Positions 1 to 6,639 of a DNA stretch of 32,219 nucleotides are shown piece after piece. The notes under the pieces are model-generated. The model saw only the letters and a list, made by a program, of their open reading frames with translations, ran no database searches and was not told the origin of the DNA. The translations under genes were made by a program, and so were the position numbers. Source of the DNA: Flammeovirgaceae bacterium UBA2371 (GTDB lineage: Bacteria; Bacteroidota; Bacteroidia; Cytophagales; Cyclobacteriaceae); contig DDTF01000001.1 in NCBI GenBank assembly GCA_002345965.1, positions 1 to 32,219 of the forward strand, in the 5' to 3' direction. Numbering within the stretch: the first letter of the stretch is position 1; the number at the start of each line of letters is the position of its first letter.

Positions 1-1469
1 CATTTGTCAACCCACATCATGAATATAGTTATGACTTGGATTTGTTTGGAAAAGGTTCGCTATTTCAATTTCTGAACAGATGCGGTACTGCTATCGGTGA
101 AAGAAAGCTGGCGCAAGATCTGTTAATGGCTCAGCCAACTAAAGATTCAATTGCAAAAAGACAGCATGCGGTTAGGGAATTGGCGCAAGATGTTGAATTC
201 CGTCAATGGTTTTGGGCACAAGGTCACTTGTTGCACGACAGCACCCTTGATAACGAAGGCTTATTCAACTGGCTGAAAGAATCTGATTTGTTACTCGGGA
301 AAACTATTTACAAGGTACTATTAGTACTTTTCCCAATTGTATCATTGGTCCTAATTGGATTCACTGTATATGATTATTGGACTTACTTCCCAGTGCTTTT
401 ACTTTTTGGCACACTGCAGATGGCCATTATCTCCTTTAAATCCAAGGTGATTACAAGGACGGAACAAGCATTGTCTCAGCATAAAGTGCTTTTTGATAAG
501 TACGCTCAACTGATGAACAAAATTGCCGAGGCTAAATTTACGGCTAGTTATTTGTTGGAGATTCAGAAAGAAGCAAGGGACGCATCTATTCGAATCAAGA
601 AATTTTCACGGTTGGTGAATGCCTTTGAAGCAAGAAAAAATGGGATTGCCTCCATGTTTGGCAATAGCCTCTACCTCTACGATTTTCAATGCCTCTATCG
701 TCTCGAAAAGTGGAGGTCATTGAACAAGCTCATGGTAAAAGGTTGGTTGGATAAAATTGCGGAAGTAGAGGCACTTAATTCGCTGAGCACTTTTCATTTC
801 AATAACCCTGACAATTTTTTTCCGGTAATTCATGATGATCTAAGCATCCAATCTGAAGATATGGGGCATCCATTAATTGCCTCAAAGGGTCGTGTGAATA
901 ACTCATTCAAAATAGGCCCTGAGAATATCATGTTGATTACCGGGGCCAATATGGCTGGTAAAAGCACCTTCTTGCGAACAGCGGGAGTGAACCTAATTTT
1001 AGCACTCTCAGGGTCATCTGTGTGCGCCAGGTATTTTGCCTGTCCACTTATTGCTTTGCACACCAGTATGCGCGCCACCGATTCGTTGGTAGATCATCAA
1101 TCTTACTTCTACGCTGAGTTGAGCCGATTGAAAGGAATCATGGAGCAGGTGAGGAGCAATAAGCCAATGCTGGTGTTGTTGGATGAAATTCTAAGAGGAA
1201 CCAACTCCAGGGATAAGCAAGTGGGATCAATTGGATTATTAAAGCAATTTGTTGCTTTTGATGTGCTGGTAATGCTTGCTTCTCATGATGTGGTATTAGG
1301 GGAATTGGAGAAGAAGTTCCCGAAGGCTATACGCAATTACTGTTTTGAAAGTGAAATTGAAAATGAGGCTTTGCGCTTTGATTATAAACTTCATCAGGGA
1401 GTAGCACATAAAGCGAATGCCTCGTTCTTGATGCAGCAGATGGGAATTCTTCCGCAGGATCATGTCTAG
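1..1469 (+). CDS. MutS-family ATPase with transmembrane segments (5' end outside window)
   Basis: This is the C-terminal part of a MutS-like protein. The reading frame is open from base 3, so the TTG at 36 is not the start and the true N-terminus lies to the left. Two adjacent hydrophobic segments (about nt 305-445) look like a membrane hairpin, followed by a helical lever-like region. The MutS ATPase domain follows: Walker A GANMAGKST at nt 942-968, Walker B LVLLDEI near nt 1170-1190, then RGTNSRDK, and the switch histidine in ASHD near nt 1275. The C-terminus has the NASFLMQQMGI stretch typical of MutS ATPases. Membrane-anchored MutS paralogues without a mismatch-recognition domain occur in Bacteroidota, and their role is not settled. 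It is not the canonical repair MutS. The family is well supported; the function is not. Confidence 0.9.
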   Translation, partial: FVNPHHEYSYDLDLFGKGSLFQFLNRCGTAIGERKLAQDLLMAQPTKDSIAKRQHAVRELAQDVEFRQWFWAQGHLLHDSTLDNEGLFNWLKESDLLLGKTIYKVLLVLFPIVSLVLIGFTVYDYWTYFPVLLLFGTLQMAIISFKSKVITRTEQALSQHKVLFDKYAQLMNKIAEAKFTASYLLEIQKEARDASIRIKKFSRLVNAFEARKNGIASMFGNSLYLYDFQCLYRLEKWRSLNKLMVKGWLDKIAEVEALNSLSTFHFNNPDNFFPVIHDDLSIQSEDMGHPLIASKGRVNNSFKIGPENIMLITGANMAGKSTFLRTAGVNLILALSGSSVCARYFACPLIALHTSMRATDSLVDHQSYFYAELSRLKGIMEQVRSNKPMLVLLDEILRGTNSRDKQVGSIGLLKQFVAFDVLVMLASHDVVLGELEKKFPKAIRNYCFESEIENEALRFDYKLHQGVAHKANASFLMQQMGILPQDHV

Positions 1470-1508
1470 CCTATTATTTCCTCTCATAGGCCAAAATTTT
1501 TGAAATTT

Positions 1509-1536
1509 TTGGGTAAGGTGATTTTTATTAACTTTA
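1509..1536 (+). promoter_or_regulatory. Candidate promoter for the exported aminotransferase
   Basis: A TTG at 1509-1511 and TAACTTTA at 1529-1536 (one mismatch to TAnnTTTG) are 17 bases apart, the arrangement of the Bacteroidota -33/-7 promoter. The box ends about 25 bases before the ATG at 1562. This is a motif match only. Confidence 0.3.
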
Positions 1537-1561
1537 GTTACACCTAATCTAAAATTCTATC

Positions 1562-2719
1562 ATGAAGGCACAACTTTCCCGCAGAGATTGGTTTAAGTCA
1601 TCGCTTGCTCTAACCGCTGGTCTCACAATTAGTCCATTGTTTGTTGAAAAGCTATTTGCAAGCCCTGTGAGTGCTGCTGAAAGATATCATTGGGGCCTTA
1701 ACCCTTATTCAGCCAATGGGAACATCAGACTCAATGCCAATGAAAACCCTTATGGTCCTTCTGAAAAAGCGAAGCAGGCCATCATTCAAAACATGAAAGA
1801 AAGCAATCGATATCCTTTTCAGGCACAAGCTGAATTGAGAAAAATGATTGCTGATAAAGAAGGTGTGGATACAGATCACATCCATATAGGAGCAGGCTCG
1901 GGTGAAATTTTATGTGAGGCAGGCGTGGCATTTGGGTTGAATGAGGGAGAAATTCTATCGGGCTTCCCTACATTCACCGAAATGATGGATTACGCGCAGG
2001 TGTTCAATGGTACATGGAACAAAGTAAACTTAAACGATCAATTGGAGTTTGATTATGAGGCAATGGCATCACGTGTCAATTCCAAAACCAAACTAGTTTT
2101 TGTGTGCAACCCAAACAATCCTACTGGCACTCTGGTTGACCCTTCAATAGTTTCTCCGTTTTGTGAGGAAATATCCAAAAAGGCATTGATTTATTCAGAT
2201 GAAGCCTACCTGGAATTTTTAGAGCCTGATGTTCAAAAGAAAGTGACCAATATTGATCTGGTGAAAAAGGGAATGAACGTAGTGGTGTCGCGTACTTTTT
2301 CAAAAATATATGGATTGGCAGGTCTTCGCATCGGCTACATTGTTGCCAAACCAGATTTAATCAAGAAGATCTCTCAATACCAAATGGGCATACCTGTAAG
2401 CCAGCATGCAATAGCCGCAGCAAAAGCCAGCCTTGGAGATACTGACTTTATGAGTATGAGTCGTGCAAAAAACAGCGAATCAAGGGCTCACCTGGAGGGA
2501 TACCTCAAGAAAAAAGGGTTCATGCATGGGAAGTCACATACCAACTTTATGTTCTTCCCTGCGCCTAAAGATGGCAAAACCATCTTGTCGGGCATGCAAA
2601 AGAAAAACATACTGATGCGTATATGGGATTATAAGGATCGTGAATGGTGCCGCGTAAGCATTGGCACATTGGATGAAATGAAACAATTCACCAATGCCTT
2701 TGATCAGGTCATAGCTTGA
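1562..2719 (+). CDS. Tat-exported HisC-like PLP aminotransferase (fold type I)
   Basis: This 385-residue class I/II aminotransferase resembles histidinol-phosphate aminotransferase. The N-terminus carries a twin-arginine signal (SRRDWFKSS, a hydrophobic stretch, then SPVSAAE), so the enzyme is probably exported folded with its cofactor bound. PLP-site motifs are NPNNPTGT, YSDEAYLEF and SKIYGLAGLRIGY, with the Schiff-base lysine at residue 248. Cytosolic HisC has no such leader, so a housekeeping role in histidine synthesis is unlikely. The substrate is unknown, and no his genes are nearby. Its stop is one base from the stop of the convergent desaturase gene. The ATG at 1562 is chosen because it includes the complete Tat signal. 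Confidence 0.9.
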   Translation: MKAQLSRRDWFKSSLALTAGLTISPLFVEKLFASPVSAAERYHWGLNPYSANGNIRLNANENPYGPSEKAKQAIIQNMKESNRYPFQAQAELRKMIADKEGVDTDHIHIGAGSGEILCEAGVAFGLNEGEILSGFPTFTEMMDYAQVFNGTWNKVNLNDQLEFDYEAMASRVNSKTKLVFVCNPNNPTGTLVDPSIVSPFCEEISKKALIYSDEAYLEFLEPDVQKKVTNIDLVKKGMNVVVSRTFSKIYGLAGLRIGYIVAKPDLIKKISQYQMGIPVSQHAIAAAKASLGDTDFMSMSRAKNSESRAHLEGYLKKKGFMHGKSHTNFMFFPAPKDGKTILSGMQKKNILMRIWDYKDREWCRVSIGTLDEMKQFTNAFDQVIA

Positions 2720-2720
2720 A

Positions 2721-3884
2721 TTAAACCTTAACTGCCTGGGGCTGCAATTGCTGGCCGAGCTGACTGTCCTTTTTACCAAGTTCTTTTAGGATGATCAGGT
2801 GGCCTTTCATGGCATCCCTAAATCTCTTTTTGGTTTTATAGGGATGCCCGAACTCCTCTGCCGTTTGCTTTACAATGGCGGACAATTTTTTGTAGTGCAC
2901 ATGGCAAACATTGGAAAACAGATGATGCTCGACCTGATAGTTTAGTCCTCCAACATACCAGGAAAGAATTCTATTGTTTTGAGCAAAATTGGTGGTAGTG
3001 TGCAATTGATGTATGGCCCATGTGTTGTAGATGTTTCCGCCTTCATCAGGCAGTGGATATTCAGTACCATCCACTACGTGTGCAGGCTGGAAGATAACTG
3101 CCAGTATAAATCCTGCTACATAGTGCATAGTAAAGAACCCTAAAAGTATTTGCCACCAGGTGAACGGTAACACCAACATGGGTATACCAATCATGTAGGC
3201 GTAATAAAAAACTTTAGAGGCAATCAAAATAGACCACTCCTTCCAGATATTAGTACGCTGTTTTTTTACCAGGCCATCTTTGTCATATCTTGCCAGGCGG
3301 CCGTAGTCTTTGAATACAATCCAAACAAAAGAAAGTAAGCCGTAGAAAAACCACGCATAGATAAACTGAAAGCGATGAAATGGTTTCCAGGCGGTGTGTG
3401 GAGAAAACCGCAGAACTCCACGAGGAGTAATATCCTCATCCACACCTTCAATATTGGTAAAAGTATGGTGAAGCACATTGTGTTGTACCTTCCAGTTGAA
3501 TGCATTTCCACCTACCAAATTCAGGGAATATCCTAGAAGATCATTCAGCCATGGTTTGTTGGAATAGGCGCCATGATTGGCATCGTGCATTACAGACATA
3601 CCAATTCCTGCCAAACCAATTCCCATAACCACATTAAGCATATAAAATCCTAACAGGTTGTAATAAAGGCCACTGATAATTAAGGCATAGGGAACAAAGT
3701 ATAAAGCGAACATTACAATGGTTTTGAGTACCATTGAGAAGTTAGCGTTACGGCTGATGTTGCTTGATTTAAAATATTCGTTTACTCTTTGATTGAGTGT
3801 TGTAAAGAAATCATGCTGCTTGGAAACAAACTTGACGGATTGACTCATGTGTGCTGTTAATGTTTTTTTAAATAGGTACTTCAT
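2721..3884 (-). CDS. Membrane fatty acid desaturase (acyl-CoA/lipid desaturase family)
   Basis: This is an integral-membrane di-iron desaturase of 387 residues that introduces a double bond into acyl chains. The three histidine boxes are clear: HDANH (residues 100-104), HNVLHH (135-140) and QVEHH (317-321). The glutamine in the third box and the NYQVEHHLF context are typical of front-end or linoleoyl-CoA-type desaturases. There is no fused cytochrome b5 domain, so an external electron donor is needed. Four or so membrane segments flank the boxes. The start is uncertain: the ATG at 3884 gives an N-terminus MKYLFKK, while a second ATG at 3848 (MSQSVKF) would give 375 residues. It lies downstream of psd on the same strand but 133 bases away, so it probably has its own promoter. 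Confidence 0.9.
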   Translation of the reverse strand: MKYLFKKTLTAHMSQSVKFVSKQHDFFTTLNQRVNEYFKSSNISRNANFSMVLKTIVMFALYFVPYALIISGLYYNLLGFYMLNVVMGIGLAGIGMSVMHDANHGAYSNKPWLNDLLGYSLNLVGGNAFNWKVQHNVLHHTFTNIEGVDEDITPRGVLRFSPHTAWKPFHRFQFIYAWFFYGLLSFVWIVFKDYGRLARYDKDGLVKKQRTNIWKEWSILIASKVFYYAYMIGIPMLVLPFTWWQILLGFFTMHYVAGFILAVIFQPAHVVDGTEYPLPDEGGNIYNTWAIHQLHTTTNFAQNNRILSWYVGGLNYQVEHHLFSNVCHVHYKKLSAIVKQTAEEFGHPYKTKKRFRDAMKGHLIILKELGKKDSQLGQQLQPQAVKV

Positions 3885-3940
3885 ATAAAATCACTAATTA
3901 CGTGAAGCACAGAAATTTGCAATCTGTAAAGATAATCATT

Positions 3941-3963
3941 TAACAGGCGAATAACACCTGTTA
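3941..3963. other. Small inverted repeat between psd and desaturase
   Basis: TAACAGG at 3941-3947 and CCTGTTA at 3957-3963 form a perfect 7-base stem with a 9-base loop, without a T-tract. It lies 3' of psd and about 57-79 bases upstream of the desaturase ATG. It could be a weak terminator or an operator for the desaturase. The sequence does not decide between these. Confidence 0.35.
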
Positions 3964-4017
3964 GGCCCCTGAACTTTCGGTCGAAAATGGGCTGAAAAGC
4001 GAATTTTATATGAAAGG

Positions 4018-4677
4018 TTACTCCAGCTCAGCTAAAACAGTCCTTCCTCCTTTTGTAACATCACCAACTTTCACAGTGATTTTTGCGTCCATTGGAAGAA
4101 ATACATCAACCCTGGAACCAAACTTAATGAAGCCAAACTCTTGTCCTTGATCCAGCTTTTGTCCTTCTGATACGTAGCATCTGATTCTCCTTGCAACAGC
4201 TCCTGCAATTTGTCTGAACAAAATCTCAGTACCATTTTTCATCTTGGCGACTACGGTTGTTCTTTCATTTTCAGTGCTAGATTTGGGATGCCAGGCTACC
4301 AAATACTTTCCGGGATGATATTTATAGTAGCTGATAGCACCCTCAACAGGCATGCGATTTACATGTACGTTTACAGGCGACATGAAAATTGATATTTGCT
4401 TTCTTCTTTCCTTCAAATATTCAGTTTCCTCTGTCTCTTCAATTACAACTACTTTACCATCAGCAGGAGCAAGCACTTGCTTATCGTTTTGAACAATTTT
4501 AAAAATGGGGTTGCGGAAGAATTGAAGTACCAGCAAAAAAAGTATGCCGCTGGTAATCAAAGTAAACAACCTTACCTTCTCAAAATCTGGCAGATAGTTA
4601 CCTACAGCAAGATTGAGAAGTGTAAAAAATATCAGTAAAAAAAACAATAAGGTGCGCCCTTCTCTATGAATCGTCAT
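4018..4677 (-). CDS. psd: Phosphatidylserine decarboxylase proenzyme (short, PSD-related form)
   Basis: This 219-residue enzyme makes phosphatidylethanolamine from phosphatidylserine. Two N-terminal hydrophobic segments (about 8-26 and 37-53) anchor it to the inner membrane. The conserved APADGKV motif, the VNVHVNRMPVEG histidine motif and the C-terminal FGSR are present. Self-cleavage between G187 and S188 would turn the serine into the pyruvoyl group of the small alpha chain. The length and FGSR site fit the short bacterial/archaeal-type subfamily rather than the longer E. coli form with LGST. It lies 82 bases downstream of glutamate dehydrogenase on the same strand and has a promoter-like motif of its own. 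cdsA, an earlier step of the same pathway, lies 5 kb away. Confidence 0.95.
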   Translation of the reverse strand: MTIHREGRTLLFFLLIFFTLLNLAVGNYLPDFEKVRLFTLITSGILFLLVLQFFRNPIFKIVQNDKQVLAPADGKVVVIEETEETEYLKERRKQISIFMSPVNVHVNRMPVEGAISYYKYHPGKYLVAWHPKSSTENERTTVVAKMKNGTEILFRQIAGAVARRIRCYVSEGQKLDQGQEFGFIKFGSRVDVFLPMDAKITVKVGDVTKGGRTVLAELE

Positions 4678-4700
4678 GATAATGCTTCGCTGGTGCTTGA

Positions 4701-4732
4701 TAAATTTAAGCTATTCTAAAGTGAATCAAAAA
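4701..4732 (-). promoter_or_regulatory. Candidate psd promoter
   Basis: On the minus strand TTTTTG (4732-4727) is followed after 18 bases by TAAATTTA (4708-4701), one mismatch from TAnnTTTG. The psd ATG lies 24 bases further on. If real, psd is transcribed separately from the glutamate dehydrogenase gene. Confidence 0.3.
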
Positions 4733-4759
4733 GGAAAAGCGGTCTCCTTCTTATTTCGA

Positions 4760-6034
4760 TTAATAGCCTCCGCGATACTTATAAGTTTTAGCCACTTTAT
4801 CTATTGCTACCATGTAGGCGGCAATTCTCAATGGAACATTATAATCCTGTGAAGTTTTATACACGTGATCAAAGGCATCTTTCATGATCCTGTCGGATCT
4901 TCTGTTTACACGCTCAGCTGTCCATTTGTACCCCAATCGATTTTGTACCCATTCAAAATAAGATACTGTTACACCGCCAGCGTTGGCCAAAATATCAGGA
5001 GCAACGATAATGCCTTTGTTGTTGATGATTCCGTCAGCTTTGGATGAAGTAGGTCCATTGGCACCTTCCACAATCAACTTAGCCTGAATCTTTTCAGCAT
5101 TGCGGCTGTTGATCACATCTTCAGTGGCAGCAGGAACGAGCACATCTACGGGGAGCGTGAGAATGTCTTCCCCCGGAATTTTTTCTGCACCTTTAAATCC
5201 TTCCAATGATCCTCTGTTCTCGTCTCTGTATTTCACTGCAGCCTCGATGTCTACACCATTTTCATTGTGGTAAGCACCGTGCAAATCGCTAATGGCAACC
5301 ACTTTTAATCCGCGTTCTGCTAAAAGTCTGGCAGCCCATGAGCCCACGTTGCCAAATCCCTGAACAGCACAAGTGGCGTTGTAAGGATTGATTTTTAACT
5401 TTTGCATGGCCGACATTGCAGTTACCATTACCCCACGCCCAGTAGCTTCTGTTCTTCCCAAAGAGCCACCCAAAACGATGGGTTTTCCGGTTACCACCGC
5501 ATTTACAGTCATACCTTGTGTACGGGAGTATTCGTCCATCAACCAAGCCATCTCTCTAGGACCTGTACCCATGTCAGGGGCTGGAATATCTTTGTCTGGA
5601 CCAAAAATGTCAATCATTGACAATGTATAGGATCTCATCAATCGCTCGATTTCTCCAGCTGACATTTCTCGCGGATTGCAAGACACGCCACCTTTTGCAC
5701 CGCCATATGGAATGTCCACAACAGCACATTTCCATGTCATCCATGCAGCCAAGGCTTTTACTTCATCCAGATTTACATGTGGATCAAAGCGAATACCACC
5801 CTTTGACGGACCGAGAATAGTGGAGTGAATCACTCTGTACCCTTCAAATACTTTAATGCTTCCATCATCCATCGTAACAGGAAGAGAGACAATCGCCTGG
5901 CGGGCAGGTGACTTTAGAACATTGTAGACTTCGTCATCAAGTCCCAAAATTTGCGATGCTGTTTGAAAGCGGGACATCATAGCCTCAAACGGATTCTCCT
6001 TGTCTAGTAGAGGAGCAGGTTCAATGTATGCCAT
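4760..6034 (-). CDS. gdhA: Glutamate dehydrogenase (Glu/Leu/Phe/Val dehydrogenase family)
   Basis: This cytosolic enzyme interconverts glutamate and 2-oxoglutarate plus ammonia. At 424 residues it matches the small hexameric, usually NAD-preferring class (like Bacillus RocG/GudB). The substrate-binding region SKGGIRFDP, the active-site signature IPYGGAKGGVSCNP with catalytic K114, and the catalytic aspartate D154 in PAPDMGTG are visible. The Rossmann motif GFGNVG is at 226-231, followed by ISD near the end of beta-2. The acidic residue there would fit NAD, but this is inference. The ATG at 6034 agrees with the family N-terminus and has a well-formed -7 box 44 bases upstream. Confidence 0.95.
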   Translation of the reverse strand: MAYIEPAPLLDKENPFEAMMSRFQTASQILGLDDEVYNVLKSPARQAIVSLPVTMDDGSIKVFEGYRVIHSTILGPSKGGIRFDPHVNLDEVKALAAWMTWKCAVVDIPYGGAKGGVSCNPREMSAGEIERLMRSYTLSMIDIFGPDKDIPAPDMGTGPREMAWLMDEYSRTQGMTVNAVVTGKPIVLGGSLGRTEATGRGVMVTAMSAMQKLKINPYNATCAVQGFGNVGSWAARLLAERGLKVVAISDLHGAYHNENGVDIEAAVKYRDENRGSLEGFKGAEKIPGEDILTLPVDVLVPAATEDVINSRNAEKIQAKLIVEGANGPTSSKADGIINNKGIIVAPDILANAGGVTVSYFEWVQNRLGYKWTAERVNRRSDRIMKDAFDHVYKTSQDYNVPLRIAAYMVAIDKVAKTYKYRGGY

Positions 6035-6077
6035 GGGAAATTTTCGTTTTTTCTAGGTTCAAGTCTTAAAACGGGTG

Positions 6078-6104
6078 CAAAGATATAGAAATAAACACAT
6101 GCAA
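6078..6104 (-). promoter_or_regulatory. Candidate gdhA promoter
   Basis: Minus-strand TATCTTTG (6085-6078) is a perfect match to TAnnTTTG. A TTG lies upstream (6104-6102) with a 16-base spacer. It sits 44 bases before the gdhA ATG. The remaining gene-free stretch to 6309 is AT-rich and shows no other convincing element; its padR-proximal promoter is not obvious. Confidence 0.45.
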
Positions 6105-6309
6105 GAATTGAAAAAAGGGATCAAATGATTTACAGCATGATAAGGGTATTAAAAAGACAGAAGTGGAGGCGAGGGTGAGTAAAAAAAGGCCGCTTTTATA
6201 GGTAAAAATTCAACATTATATTATATCCTCTTAAAAATAGAAACATATTATTTTGGTTTGCGTTCATACCATAATAGACGGATGCTTCATTTTAAAATTG
6301 GATTGAATT

Positions 6310-6639
6310 ATGAAAGGGTTTATTGGTGAGTTCGAAGAGCTGGTTTTATTAACAATTGCAAGTTTTGGTGATCAGGCTTATGGTGTGATAATTAAAGATG
6401 ACATTGAAAGAAGAGCCAACAGAAGTGTTAGCATTGGAGCGCTGCACTCCACCATTACCCGATTAGAGGAAAAAGGTTTTGTGAAGTCCTGGCTTGGAGA
6501 ACCCACAGAAGAGCGCGGGGGAAGGAGAAAGAGGTACTTTGAACTCACGCAAACAGGCAAAGCAGGACTCCATCAAATGAAAAATCTCAGAGATGAGCTG
6601 TGGAAGGCATCGGGTATCAATCTGGAGCTGGCAAAATGA
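6310..6639 (+). CDS. PadR-family transcriptional regulator
   Basis: This is a 109-residue winged-helix repressor of the short PadR type. Recognisable features are the GEFEELVLLTIASFGDQAYG start, the SIGALHSTITRLEEKGFV recognition-helix region and the wing GGRRKRYFELTQTGKAGL. The acid-rich C-terminal helix would mediate dimerisation. The stop overlaps the start of the downstream permease gene in an ATGA, so the two are translationally coupled. By analogy with other PadR-permease pairs it probably controls its own operon, with an unknown inducer. Confidence 0.93.
   Translation: MKGFIGEFEELVLLTIASFGDQAYGVIIKDDIERRANRSVSIGALHSTITRLEEKGFVKSWLGEPTEERGGRRKRYFELTQTGKAGLHQMKNLRDELWKASGINLELAK

Noticed and set aside
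1488..1511. Near-palindrome of A and T runs after the MutS-like gene
   Set aside because: The arms mismatch in the middle and there is no GC-rich stem or T-tract, so I do not call a terminator.
6600..6635. Longer N-terminus of the permease from 6600
   Set aside because: This part lies inside padR; the ATGA overlap at 6636 and the prefix-domain start fit better.
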